Shown here: in pieces, positions 43,916 through 53,600 of the stretch
Numbering within the stretch: position 1 is the stretch's first letter
How the letters are laid out: each line of letters starts with the position of its first letter
Assembly: GCF_007828045.1 (NCBI RefSeq)
Contig: NZ_VITN01000015.1
Coordinates: 62,001-126,000 of the forward strand
DNA length: 64,000 bases
Direction: 5' to 3'
Source of the DNA: Nitrospirillum amazonense
GTDB lineage: Bacteria > Pseudomonadota > Alphaproteobacteria > Azospirillales > Azospirillaceae
Position numbers and translations under genes: made by a program
The notes under the pieces: model-generated
Databases searched by the model: none
What the model was told of the DNA's origin: nothing
Seen by the model: the letters and a program-made list of their open reading frames with translations, nothing else

Positions 43916-45024
43916 TTCGATCCTCCAACGATAAAGGATTTCAGACGCTTCCCCCAAGGGGTGGCGCCGGCATCGGCCACCAGGCCGGCCAGGCCGCCGG
44001 GCAGCAGGGTGACCACCAGCACGAATACCAGGCCCAGGGCGTAGAGCCACAGGTCGGGGAAGGCGCTGCTGACGCCGTCCTTGGCCAGGTTGACGGCCAG
44101 GGTGCCGGCGACGGCGCCGGCCAGGCTGTTGCGGCCCCCCACCGCCACCCAGATGACCATCTCGATGGACGGCACCACGCCGACCAGGGCCGGTGACACC
44201 ACGCCAGCGTGCAGGGTGAACAGCGCGCCGGCCAGGCCGGCCAGCACGGCGCCGATGGTGAAGGCCACCACCTTGAACGGCGTGGGGTCGTAGCCCAGGA
44301 AACGGATGCGGTTCTCGCCATCCCGGATGGCGCGCAGCAGCAGGCCGTAGCGCGACGCCATCAGGGCGCGCAGGGCCACGAACACCCCCACCACCAGGGC
44401 CAGGGTCAGCCAGTACAGGCCATGCGCCGCCGCCGGCGTGCCGAGTTCCACGCCCATCAAGGTCTGGAAATCCGTCAGGCCGTTGAAGCCGCCGGTGGAG
44501 GGCTGCTGGCTGATCAGCAGGGTGGCGAAGGCCAGCGCCAGCGCCTGGGTGATCAGGGCGAAATAGACGCCGCCCACCCGCCGCCGGAACACCGCCCAGG
44601 AGAACAGGGCCGCCAGCGCGCCCGGCACCAGCACCACGCCCAGGATGGCGACCAGGGGGCTTTTGAACGGCACCCACCACCAGGGCAGGGCGTCCAGGCC
44701 GCTCCACACCATGAAGTCGGGCAGGTCGCCGTCGGCCAGCGCCGCCAGCTTCATGTGCATGGCGATGGCGTAGCCGCCCAGGCCGAAGAACACGCCCTGG
44801 CCCAGGCTCAGCACCCCGCCCTGGCCCCACACCAGCACCAGGCCCATGGCCAGCAGCGCCATGGCCAGGAAGCGGGCCAGCAGGTTCAGCTCATAGGCGG
44901 AGACCAGCCAGGGGGCCAGCGCGGCCAGGGCCACCACCGCCAGCGACAGTGCCAAAGGCCGGCCCAGGGCGACGCCGGGCAGCAGTCCCGGGAGTGGCGT
45001 CTCTTTGCGCATGCTCATGTCCAT
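43912..45024 (-). CDS. urtC: Urea ABC transporter permease UrtC
   Basis: A 370-residue LivM-like inner-membrane permease with multiple hydrophobic helices. The segments LGLVLVWGQGGVLSLGQGVFFGLGGYAIAM and NGLTDFQTLMG fit UrtC. The conserved cytoplasmic coupling-loop region (SRYGLLLRAIRDGENRIRFLGYDP) contacts the ATPases. The ATG at 45024 is chosen because a perfect AAGGAGG lies five bases upstream. It follows urtB by 23 bp and overlaps urtD. Confidence 0.93.
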   Translation of the reverse strand: MDMSMRKETPLPGLLPGVALGRPLALSLAVVALAALAPWLVSAYELNLLARFLAMALLAMGLVLVWGQGGVLSLGQGVFFGLGGYAIAMHMKLAALADGDLPDFMVWSGLDALPWWWVPFKSPLVAILGVVLVPGALAALFSWAVFRRRVGGVYFALITQALALAFATLLISQQPSTGGFNGLTDFQTLMGVELGTPAAAHGLYWLTLALVVGVFVALRALMASRYGLLLRAIRDGENRIRFLGYDPTPFKVVAFTIGAVLAGLAGALFTLHAGVVSPALVGVVPSIEMVIWVAVGGRNSLAGAVAGTLAVNLAKDGVSSAFPDLWLYALGLVFVLVVTLLPGGLAGLVADAGATPWGKRLKSFIVGGSK

Positions 45025-45047
45025 GCCGTCCTCCTTCATCTGGCGCC

Positions 45048-45956
45048 TCACGCGTCCAGCGCGCGGGACCGCACGGCCACCACCCCCTGGGGACGGAACT
45101 GGATGAACCCGATGACGAACAGCAGCAGCAGCACCTGCGCCAGGCTGACATCGACCAGGATCTGCACCAGCGCCGAGAACAGCCCCACGATCAGCGAGGC
45201 GATGGCCGTGCCCTTCAGGCTGCCCAGGCCGCCCAGCACCACCACCAGGAAGGCCGGCACGACATAGCTTTGCCCGACATTGGGGGTGACGGGGCCCAGC
45301 AGGGCCAGCACCACGCCGGCCAGGCCGGCGATGCCGGTGCCCAGGCAGAACACCGAGAGGTCCACCGCCCGCACGTTGATGCCCGCCGCCGCCGCCATGC
45401 CCCGGTCCTGGTTCACGGCGCGCACCAGCAGGCCGATGCGCGTGCGGGCCAGCAGCAGGCCGAGCGCGCCCATGACGGCGAAGGCCACGGCCAGGATGAA
45501 CAGGCGGGTGGCGGGAATGGTCAGGCCCTCGAGCAGGCCGGAAGGGACCGTGTAGGCGTGGTTCAGCCATTCCGGCGCCCGCACGTCCACGCCGATGGCG
45601 CCGAAGATGTTGCGGGCGGCCTGCTGCAGGATCAGGCTGACGCCCCAGGTGGCCAGCAGCGTGTCCAGCGGCCGGGCCGACAGGCGCTTGATCAGCGTCG
45701 TCTCCAGCACCGCGCCCACGGCCGCCGCGCCCAGGAAGGCGACGGGCATAGCGGCCAGGATGCCCAGCGGCCCCGGCACCACCTGCAAGGTCAGGTAGGC
45801 GAGGTAGCCACCCAGCATCAGCATCTCACCATGCGCCATGTTGATGACGCGCATGAGGCCGAAACTCAGCGCCAGGCCCAGGGCCGCCAGCACGTACAGC
45901 GAGGCGACGCTGAACCCGTTGAAGACTTGGCCGGCGATCAAAGGCCAGTGAGTCAT
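45048..45956 (-). CDS. urtB: Urea ABC transporter permease UrtB
   Basis: A 302-residue LivH-like permease. The segments FGLMRVINMAHGEMLMLGGYLAYL and the coupling loop TRIGLLVRAVNQDRGMAAAAGIN are typical of UrtB. It lacks the long N-terminal periplasmic domain of some UrtB proteins, so it is the short form. ATG at 45956. It is separated from urtA by about 150 bp containing a strong stem-loop, and followed closely by urtC. Confidence 0.93.
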   Translation of the reverse strand: MTHWPLIAGQVFNGFSVASLYVLAALGLALSFGLMRVINMAHGEMLMLGGYLAYLTLQVVPGPLGILAAMPVAFLGAAAVGAVLETTLIKRLSARPLDTLLATWGVSLILQQAARNIFGAIGVDVRAPEWLNHAYTVPSGLLEGLTIPATRLFILAVAFAVMGALGLLLARTRIGLLVRAVNQDRGMAAAAGINVRAVDLSVFCLGTGIAGLAGVVLALLGPVTPNVGQSYVVPAFLVVVLGGLGSLKGTAIASLIVGLFSALVQILVDVSLAQVLLLLFVIGFIQFRPQGVVAVRSRALDA

Positions 45957-46067
45957 GGTGTTTGCTCCCTCACACGCCGGGCGGCCACGTCCGTGGCCTT
46001 GGCTATCCTCGATTTCCAGTCCGCTGACGCTCCCCGGAAATCTCCGGCGGACGCGGTCGCGCCCTAC

Positions 46068-46096
46068 AACGGCAAGGGGCGCCGCCCCTTGCCGTT
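46068..46096 (-). terminator. 13-bp perfect stem-loop between urtA and urtB
   Basis: AACGGCAAGGGGC and its exact complement flank a 3-base loop, 10 bp after the urtA stop. There is no U-tract, and the operon continues. A partial terminator or 3'-stabilising structure that makes the binding protein more abundant than the permeases is the usual explanation in ABC operons. Confidence 0.6.
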
Positions 46097-46106
46097 GGCG
46101 TTTTCA

Positions 46107-47312
46107 TCAGCTCGCCGGGCACTTCTTGCCCGGGAAGACCAGGGGATCGTACGGGTCAGGATCGATGGTGCCCTTGGACTGCCAGATGATCTTGAACTGG
46201 CCGGTGGGGTCCAGCTGGCCGATGTAGCCGGTCTGCACCAGGCTCTGGTTGGCGGCGAACTTCACCTTGCCCATGGCGGTGTCGAGATAGTCCAGCGCCA
46301 CCGCCGCCGCCCGCACCTTCTCCGGATCGAAGCTGCCGGCCTTTTCCACCGCCGCCTTCCAGGCGTAGACGTCGACATAGCCATGGACCATGGGGTCGGT
46401 GACGGCCGCACCCGCGCCGAACTTGGCTTGGTAGGCCGACACGAACTTCTTGTTGGCGGCCCCGTCCAGGCTCTGGAAATAGTTCCAGGCGGCGTAGCTG
46501 CCCTCCACCAGGCTGGGGCCCATGGCCACGGCCTCTTGCTCGCCGATGCTGAAGGACATGACGGGCAGCTTGGCCGAAGGCAGGCCGGCGGCGGCCATCT
46601 GCTTGAAGAAGCTGACGTTGCTGTCGCCGTTCAGGGTGCTGAAGATGATGTCGGGCTTGGCCGCCTGCACCTTGGCGATGACGGCGCTGAAATCGGTGCC
46701 GCCCAGGGGCACGTATTCCTCGCCCGCCACCTTCAGCTTATCGGCATCGATATGCTTCTTCAGGATCAGGTTGGCGGTGCGGGGGAAGACGTAGTCCGAC
46801 CCGATGAGGAAGTAGCTTTTGTAGCCCTTCTCCACCGCCCATTGCAGGGCTGGCAGGATCTGTTGGTTGGGCTGGGCGCCGGAATACATGATGTTGGGCG
46901 AGCACTCGTTGCCCTCGAACTGCACCGGGTACCACAGCAGGCTCTTCAGCTTCTGGAACACCGGCAGCATGGCCTTGCGGCTGGCCGAGGTCCACCCGCC
47001 GAAGACGGTGACCACGCCGCCGTCCTGCACCAGCTTGGTCGCCTTCTGGGCGAAGATGGCGGGGTCGGACGCGCCGTCCTCCACCACCGGCTCGATCTTC
47101 TTGCCCAGCACGCCGCCGCCGGCATTGATCTCCTCAATGGCCAGGATCTCGGCGTTCTTCACCGTGACCTCGCTGATGGCCATGGTGCCGGTCAGCGACT
47201 GCAGCACGCCCACCTTCACCGTGTCGGCGGCCCAGGCCGTCGCCGGCGCCGACAGGCTGGTCGCCGCCAGCAGCAGGGCCGCGAGACCGACCGGCTTGTA
47301 CATCCCCCTCAT
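46107..47312 (-). CDS. urtA: Urea ABC transporter substrate-binding protein UrtA
   Basis: A 401-residue periplasmic binding protein of the Leu/Ile/Val-like fold. The signal peptide ends ATAWAAD. Family segments are VGVLQSLTGTMAISE, GGWTSASRKAMLPVF, the LLWYPVQFEGNECSPNIMY stretch and the C-terminal PYDPLVFPGKKC, all characteristic of urea/short-chain-amide binding proteins (UrtA/FmdD). The ATG at 47312 is preferred because AAGGGG lies six bases upstream; the ATG at 47318 is an alternative. First gene of urtABCDE. No urease or amidase is present in the window. Confidence 0.95.
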   Translation of the reverse strand: MRGMYKPVGLAALLLAATSLSAPATAWAADTVKVGVLQSLTGTMAISEVTVKNAEILAIEEINAGGGVLGKKIEPVVEDGASDPAIFAQKATKLVQDGGVVTVFGGWTSASRKAMLPVFQKLKSLLWYPVQFEGNECSPNIMYSGAQPNQQILPALQWAVEKGYKSYFLIGSDYVFPRTANLILKKHIDADKLKVAGEEYVPLGGTDFSAVIAKVQAAKPDIIFSTLNGDSNVSFFKQMAAAGLPSAKLPVMSFSIGEQEAVAMGPSLVEGSYAAWNYFQSLDGAANKKFVSAYQAKFGAGAAVTDPMVHGYVDVYAWKAAVEKAGSFDPEKVRAAAVALDYLDTAMGKVKFAANQSLVQTGYIGQLDPTGQFKIIWQSKGTIDPDPYDPLVFPGKKCPAS

Positions 47313-47538
47313 CACCATCCCCTTCCCGTTCGCTTTGGTCTTTCGCCGCCATGGACGCGGCGACCACGGGGCAAAGGCTAGGGCCCGGAGAGGGAACCGG
47401 GTATGGGGCGTTTAACGTAGCGGGCCGGGAGGGAGGACGGTTTGGGAAGGCATTCATGGTCCGCTTGCCGCGGGAAACTACAGACGCCTCTCGCATGCCG
47501 CATTGCATTTCTGGCCCGCGTGGCCTACCTCTAGCGGC

Positions 47539-47958
47539 ATGTCGCGCCGCCCACTTCCCCCTTCGCGGAAGACGCCTGCCTTTCCCGCCCATCGGCTGGG
47601 CAGGGTGGCGGCGTGCCTGCGCGGCCTGGTTCTGGCCTTCCTGGTGCTGTCCTTCCTGGGCGCCATCACGGTTCAGGCCATGCCCGTGGACCTGCCCCCC
47701 ACCGTGACGGCCGCGGCCATGCCCGGTGACTGCCCCATGGTCCATTCCGCCGGCACACCGGCCAAGGGCGGACCCTGCCACGGCTTGAACGCGGCCTGTC
47801 TCAAGCAGATGGGTTGCCTGGGCCTCTCGCTCCTGCCGGAGCGGACCGGCCAGCCCGTGGCCCCGGCCGGTTTCGGTGACGCCTTCTTCTGGCAGCCGTC
47901 AACCGCCATGGCCGGCCTGTCCATCACGCCGGAACCCTTCCCTCCCATCGTCGCGTGA
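47539..47958 (+). CDS. Small exported/membrane protein upstream of the metal efflux operon
   Basis: A 139-residue protein with a basic N-terminus, one hydrophobic segment (LVLAFLVLSFLGAITVQA) serving as signal peptide or anchor, and a ~80-residue periplasmic tail. The tail contains CPMVHSAG, GPCHGLNAACLKQMGCLGL and GLSITPE. Cys, Met and His clusters of this type bind Cu(I)/Ag(I). It resembles the DUF2946-like hypothetical proteins often placed before copper or cobalt-zinc-cadmium efflux genes, but I cannot assign it firmly. No clear ribosome-binding site precedes the ATG at 47539. A leader with four hairpins separates it from cusC. Confidence 0.6.
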   Translation: MSRRPLPPSRKTPAFPAHRLGRVAACLRGLVLAFLVLSFLGAITVQAMPVDLPPTVTAAAMPGDCPMVHSAGTPAKGGPCHGLNAACLKQMGCLGLSLLPERTGQPVAPAGFGDAFFWQPSTAMAGLSITPEPFPPIVA

Positions 47959-47961
47959 GCG

Positions 47962-48057
47962 GGGCACCCTGAGGGTGCCCTTGTCGCCTCGGGCATCGAC
48001 GCCCGAGGCCCGTTCACGCCGCCGGCATCGCCATGCCGGCCCCGATACCCTTTCGGG
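47962..48057 (+). other. Array of four stem-loops in the leader of the efflux operon
   Basis: Four consecutive perfect stems: GGGCACCC/GGGTGCCC (47962-47980, loop 3); GCCTCGGGC/GCCCGAGGC (47986-48009, loop 6); GCCGGCAT/ATGCCGGC (48021-48040, loop 4); CCCGA/TCGGG (48041-48057, loop 7). The last one runs into the cusC ribosome-binding site (GAAGGGA). They fill almost the whole 111-bp gap between the small ORF and cusC. This may be a terminator/attenuator, a processing region, or a regulated leader RNA. Confidence 0.65.
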
Positions 48058-48069
48058 AAGGGAACCCTC

Positions 48070-49341
48070 ATGACCCGATACACCCATGCCCGCACGGCCA
48101 CCGCCGTGGCGGCGCTGGCCCTCATGCTCGCGTCCGGCACGCGGGCGGATATCATCCCCACCCCTGACGTCCCGGCGCTGGGCGCCAACCTGGACGGCCT
48201 GCTGGACGCCGCCCGGCACCTGAACCCAAGCCTGCAGGCCGCCGCGCTGGAAACCGCGGCGGCCGATGCCGAGGCCTCCGCCGCCGGCGCGCTGGACGAC
48301 CCGACCTTCCGCGTCAATTCCGACGAGGTGGACCGCACCAGCGGCCCCCGCATCAACAAGACCTACATCACGGTCGAGCAGGAGTTCCCCCTGTGGGGCA
48401 AGCGCGACCTGCGCCGCAGCGCCGCCCTGGCGGCGGTGGACGCGGCGCGGGGCCGGGAACGGGCGGCGGGCCTGGAATTGGCGGAGCGCATCAAGGGCAC
48501 CTTCGCCCTGTACGCCGCCGCGTCGGCCGCCCTGGCCGTCAACGACGACGTCCTGCGCCTGGATCGCCAGATAGCCAAGAACGCGGCCGACCGCTATGGC
48601 CAAGGCCTGGGCAGCCAGGGCGACGCCCTGACGGCCGCCGCCGAAGCGGCCCGCACGGAGGTGGAGAACGCCCGGCTGACCGCCGACCGCCGCGCCGCCG
48701 CCGCGCGCCTGAACACCCTGCTGGCGCGTCCGGCGGATACGGCCCTGGCCGAGCCCTCCGGCGGCCGTCCCCTGCCGGTGTCCACCCCACCCCTGACGGT
48801 GCTGGCCGACCGGGCCCAGGCCGACAATCCCCGCCTGGCGGCCGGCCTGGCGGAGGTGCGCGGCGCCGAGGAAGAACGCCGCCTAGCCGCCAAGGCCTGG
48901 TACCCCGACCTGACCCTGGCGGTGGGCGCCATCCAGCGCGACAACGGCCCCACCGGCTATACCGCCACCGTCGGCTTCAAGATCCCCCTGCAGGCGGAGC
49001 CGAAGCGGGCGAAGGAACGCCAGGCGGTGGCCAAGGCCAACGCCACCCAGCAAAGCCTGGCCGCCACGGCCGCGGACATCGAAGGCGACCTGGCCGAGGC
49101 GCTGGCGGCGCTGAACGCCGCCCGCCAGCAGGCCGGCGTGTACCGGGCGCAGCTGCTGCCAGACCTCGGCGGCGCCCATGACGCCGCCCTGGCCGCCTAT
49201 GGCCGGGGGCAAGGCAGCCTGGCCGCCGTGCTGGACGCGGAGCACCGCCTGCACCAGGCCCGCCTGGATTTGCTGCGCATCGAGGTCGAGGGTCAAAAAG
49301 CCCTGGCCGCCTTGGAACGTCTGGTGGGAGGTCCGCTATGA
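48070..49341 (+). CDS. cusC: Outer-membrane efflux protein (CusC/CzcC-like, TolC family)
   Basis: A 423-residue outer-membrane factor. The signal peptide (MTRYTHARTATAVAALALMLASGTRA) is followed by two OEP repeats of long helices. The first repeat ends near 'KRDLRRSAALAAVDAARGRE', and the second includes 'DLTLAVGAIQRDNGPTGYTATVGFKIPL'. It forms the exit duct of the RND pump. GGGAAGGGAA precedes the ATG at 48070. Its stop overlaps cusB by 4 bp (ATGA). Confidence 0.92.
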   Translation: MTRYTHARTATAVAALALMLASGTRADIIPTPDVPALGANLDGLLDAARHLNPSLQAAALETAAADAEASAAGALDDPTFRVNSDEVDRTSGPRINKTYITVEQEFPLWGKRDLRRSAALAAVDAARGRERAAGLELAERIKGTFALYAAASAALAVNDDVLRLDRQIAKNAADRYGQGLGSQGDALTAAAEAARTEVENARLTADRRAAAARLNTLLARPADTALAEPSGGRPLPVSTPPLTVLADRAQADNPRLAAGLAEVRGAEEERRLAAKAWYPDLTLAVGAIQRDNGPTGYTATVGFKIPLQAEPKRAKERQAVAKANATQQSLAATAADIEGDLAEALAALNAARQQAGVYRAQLLPDLGGAHDAALAAYGRGQGSLAAVLDAEHRLHQARLDLLRIEVEGQKALAALERLVGGPL

Positions 49342-50630
49342 CCCGCGCCCGTTTTCTTATCGGCCTGGTCCTCGCCCTCGCCGCCACCCAGGCGGCCCAG
49401 GCTGAGACTTCGCCCCAGGTCCCCGCCGACAAGGGCAAGGTTCTGTACTACCGCAACCCCATGGGGCTGCCGGACACCTCGCCCGTGCCCAAGAAGGACG
49501 GTATGGGCATGGACTACATGCCGGTCTACGCCGATGGGGCCGAGCCGGCGGGCACGGTGCGGGTCGCCCCCGGCAAGCTGCAGACCCTGGGCGTGAGGAC
49601 CGCCCCGGTGGAGGAGGTGCCGGCCCTGGCGGGCACCGTGCAGGCGACCGGCACCATCGCCCTGGATGAACGGCGCCAGATCGTGGTGACCACCCGGGCG
49701 GAGGGCTGGGTGGAGACATTGGCCGTGGCCGCCACCGGCGACACCGTGCGGCGGGGGCAGGTGATGGCCCAGCTTTACGCTCCGGACCTGCTGACGGCGG
49801 AGAAAGAATACTTGCTGGCCCGGTCACTGGCCTCGGACGGCCATGCGGACATGGGTCACGGCAGCGCGGCCGACCTGGTGTCCGCCGCCGTGTCGCGTTT
49901 GAAGGCGCTGGACATCCCGGCGGAGGAGATCGCGCGGCTGCAGCGCAGCGGCGAGGCCGCCAGCCGGATACCGATCCGGGCGCCGGCGGATGGCGTGGTC
50001 ATCGACAAGCCGGTGGTGGCGGGTATGCGCGCGGGGCCCGGCGAGCCGCTGTACCGCATCGCCGACCTGTCCAGCGTCTGGCTGGTGGCCGAGGTGGCGG
50101 AGCGCGAGGTCGGCCTGGTCCGCCCCGGCCAGGCCGCCCACGCCGCCCTGGCGGCTTATCCCGGCCGCCGGTTCGACGGGGTGGTGGACTTCATCTACCC
50201 CACCCTGTCCCGGGAAACGCGGACGGCCCGGGTGCGCATCGTTCTGCCCAACCGCGACCGCGCCCTGCTGGCCGACATGTACGCCAGCGTGACCATAGAT
50301 ACCCCGCGCGCCGGCGGCGATGGCGGACCCCCGCTGGTGATCCCGGACTCCGCCGTCCTGGACGGCGGCGGCCGGCAGACGGTGCTGCTGGATCTGGGCG
50401 ACGGCCGCTTCCAGCCGCGCGCCGTCCACCTGGGCGTACGGGGCGATGGCAAGGTCGAGGTGCGCGACGGCCTGCGGAAGGGTGACCGCGTGGTGGTCGG
50501 CGCCAATTTCCTGATCGACGCGGAAAGCAACCTGAAGGCGGCCCTGGAGGCCTTCACGACCAGCCCAACCTCCACGTTCAACAGGGGCACGTCCGACAGG
50601 GGCACGTCCAACGGGGGGGGCAAGCCATGA
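49338..50630 (+). CDS. cusB: RND efflux periplasmic adaptor (CusB/CzcB-like)
   Basis: A 430-residue membrane-fusion protein. The signal peptide is followed by a heavy-metal-binding-domain-like segment (YYRNPMGLPDTSPVPKKDGMGMDYMPVY) rich in Met. The HlyD/biotinyl-lipoyl and beta-barrel regions follow (VVTTRAEGWVETLAVAATGDTVRRGQVMAQLYAP, IRAPADGVVID, ADLSSVWLVAEV). The Met-rich segment supports Cu(I)/Ag(I) handling. The C-terminus ends in a short imperfect 15-bp tandem repeat encoding NRGTSDRGTSNGGG. It is coupled by 4-bp overlaps to cusC and cusA. Confidence 0.92.
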   Translation: MTRARFLIGLVLALAATQAAQAETSPQVPADKGKVLYYRNPMGLPDTSPVPKKDGMGMDYMPVYADGAEPAGTVRVAPGKLQTLGVRTAPVEEVPALAGTVQATGTIALDERRQIVVTTRAEGWVETLAVAATGDTVRRGQVMAQLYAPDLLTAEKEYLLARSLASDGHADMGHGSAADLVSAAVSRLKALDIPAEEIARLQRSGEAASRIPIRAPADGVVIDKPVVAGMRAGPGEPLYRIADLSSVWLVAEVAEREVGLVRPGQAAHAALAAYPGRRFDGVVDFIYPTLSRETRTARVRIVLPNRDRALLADMYASVTIDTPRAGGDGGPPLVIPDSAVLDGGGRQTVLLDLGDGRFQPRAVHLGVRGDGKVEVRDGLRKGDRVVVGANFLIDAESNLKAALEAFTTSPTSTFNRGTSDRGTSNGGGKP

Positions 50631-53600
50631 TCGCCCGCCTCATCGACTGGTCGGCCGCCAACAAGGTGCTGGTGCTGGCGGCCACCCTGTTCATCGCCGC
50701 GCTGGGCGCCTGGTCCTTGCGGCACACGCCGCTGGACGCCCTGCCCGACCTGTCCGACACCCAGGTCATCGTCTACACCGATTATCCCGGCCAGGCGCCG
50801 CAGGTGGTGGAGGACCAGGTGACCTATCCCCTGTCCACCGCCCTGCTGGCGGTGCCCCGGTCCAAGGTGGTGCGCGGCTTTTCCAACTTCGGCGTCTCCT
50901 TCGTCTATGTGGTGTTCGAGGAGGGGACGGATCTCTACTGGGCGCGCTCCCGCGTGCTGGAATATCTGAACGTCGCGCAAAAGCGGCTGCCGGCCGGCGC
51001 CACGCCCTCGCTGGGGCCGGACGCCACCGGCGTAGGCTGGGTCTATCAGTACGTGGTGCAGGGGGCCGGCCGCACGCTGGCCGAATTGCGCAGCCTTCAG
51101 GACTGGCTGGTCCGCTACCAGCTGGCCAAGGCCGACGGCGTGGCCGAAGTGGCGGCGCTGGGCGGGTTCGAGCGCCAGTATCAGGTGGTGGTCGATCCCC
51201 GCAAGCTGCAGGCCTACGGCATCCCCCTGTCGGCGGTGTCGGACGCCGTTCGCGCCTCCAACCGCGATGTCGGCGGCCGCACGCTGGAGATGGCGGAAAC
51301 CGAGTACATGGTGCGCGGGCGGGGCTATCTCCGCGACGCCGGCGACCTGGAACGGGTGGTGCTGAAGGCCGACGCCGCCGGGGCCGCCCCCGTGCTGCTG
51401 CGCGACGTGGCCCGGGTGGAACTGGGACCGGACGAGCGGCGCGGCATCGGCGAGCTGGACGGCCGGGGCGAGGCCGTGGGCGGCATCGTCATCAAGCGCG
51501 ACGGCGCCGACGCCCTGACCACCATCGCCAGCGTCAAGCGGCGGCTGGCGGAACTGCTGCCGGCGTTGCCGGAGGGCGTGACCCTCAAGGCGGTGTACGA
51601 CCGATCCGATCTCATCGACCGGGCCATCGAGACGCTGAAACATACCTTGCTGGAGGAAAGCCTGATCGTGGCGGCGGTCTGCGTCGTCTTCCTGTTCCAT
51701 GTGCGCAGCGCCCTGGTCGCCATCATCACCCTGCCCATCGGCATCCTGGCGGCCTTCGCGGTCATGCGACCGCTGGGCATTGGCGCCAACATCATGAGCC
51801 TGGGCGGCATCGCCATCGCCCTGGGCGCCATGGTGGACGCCGCCATCGTCATGATCGAGAACGCGCACAAGCATGTCGAGCGGCTGGCCCCAGGCGAACC
51901 CCGCGCCCCCGCCCTGCTGGCGGCGGCGCGGGAGGTGGGGCCGTCGCTGTTCTTCAGCCTGCTGGTCATCGTCGCGTCCTTCCTGCCGGTGTTCGCGCTG
52001 GAGGCGCAGGAGGGGCGGCTGTTCAAGCCCCTGGCCTACACCAAGACCTTCGCCATGGCCGGCGGCGCCCTGCTGTCCGTCACCCTGGTGCCGGTGCTGA
52101 TGCTGTTCTTCGTGCGCGGGCGCATCGTGCCGGAGGCGCGCAACCCCCTGAACCGCGCCCTGATCGCGGCCTATCGTCCGCTGATCACCCTGGTGCTGCG
52201 CTGGCCCAAGATGACGGTGCTGGCGGCCGTGCTGGCCCTGGCGGCCACGGCCTGGCCGGTGTCGCGCCTGGGGTCGGAGTTCATGCCGGACCTGAACGAG
52301 GGCACGCTGTTGTTCATGCCGGCCACCCTGCCCGGCATTTCCGTCACCAAGGCGGCGGACCTGCTGCAGACGCAGGACCGCATCCTGAAGTCGTTCCCCG
52401 AGGTGGCATCCGTCTATGGCAAGGCGGGGCGTGCCGCCTCCGCCACCGACCCCGCCCCGCTGGAGATGAGCGAGACGGTGGTGACCCTGAAGCCGCAGGC
52501 CGACTGGCGGCCCGGCCTGACCCTGGACGGCCTGGTGCGTGAAATGGACCAGGCCCTGCAATTGCCAGGGGTCAGCAACGCCTGGACCATGCCCATCAAG
52601 GCCCGCATCGACATGCTGTCCACCGGCATCCGCACACCGGTCGGCGTCAAGGTGTTCGGTCCCGACCTGGCGGTGTTGGAGCGGCTGACAACGGCGGTGG
52701 AGACGGCGGTGCGCGGCGTGCCCGGCACCACCAGCGCCTATGCCGAGCGCCTGGGCGGAGGGCACTACCTGGAGATCACGCCCGACCGCGACCGCATCGC
52801 CCGCTATGGCCTGGGCATCGACGCCGTGCAGCAGGTGGTGGCCACGGCCCTGGGTGGGGAGACGGTGACCACGACGGTGGAGGGGCGGGAGCGCTATGGC
52901 GTCATCGTCCGCTATCCCCGCGACCTGCGGGACAGTCCGCAGGCCATCGCCAGCCAGGTGCTGGTGCCCCTGCCCAACGGCGCCATGGTGCCGCTGGGCG
53001 ACTTGGCCGGGGTGGCCCTCACCCAGGGCCCGCCGTCCATCCGCACCGAGAACGCGCAGCTGGTCGGCTACGTCTACGTCGACATGCATGGCCGCGACGT
53101 GGGCGGCTATGTGGCGGAGGCGGCGCGGGCCGTGGCGGCCAAGGTCACCCTGCCGCCCGGTTACCGGCTGGAGTGGAGTGGGCAGTTCGAGTATCTGCAG
53201 CGGGCCAAGGCCAAGCTGGCCCTGGTCGTCCCCGCCACGCTGGGCGTCATCTTCATGCTGCTGTACCTGAACTTCGGTCGGCTGACGGAAACGCTGATCG
53301 TCATGCTGTCGGTGCCCTTCGCCCTGGTGGGTGGCGCCTGGTTGCTGTGGGCCCTGGGCTACAACATCAGCGTCGCGGTGGCCGTGGGCTTCATCGCGCT
53401 GGCCGGCGTGGCGGCGGAGACCGGGGTGGTCATGCTGATCTACCTGGACCACGCCTGGTCGGCCACCTTGGCCCGGCGGGGGCTGGAGGGCGCCCCGGCG
53501 TCAGCCGCCGACCTGCGGGCCGCCATTCTGGAAGGGGCCGTGGAGCGGGTGCGGCCCAAGATGATGACGGTGGTGGCCATCATGGCCGGCCTGCTGCCCA

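Noticed and set aside
44949-47381. 810-codon plus-strand frame antisense to urtB and urtA
   Set aside because: Antisense shadow of urtA and urtB; composition is His/Gln/Gly/Ala-rich without domain features.
50580-50620. 15-bp tandem repeat at the end of cusB as a regulatory or recombination element
   Set aside because: It is in frame, encodes a disordered Gly/Ser/Thr tail, and has only two copies; ordinary slippage explains it.
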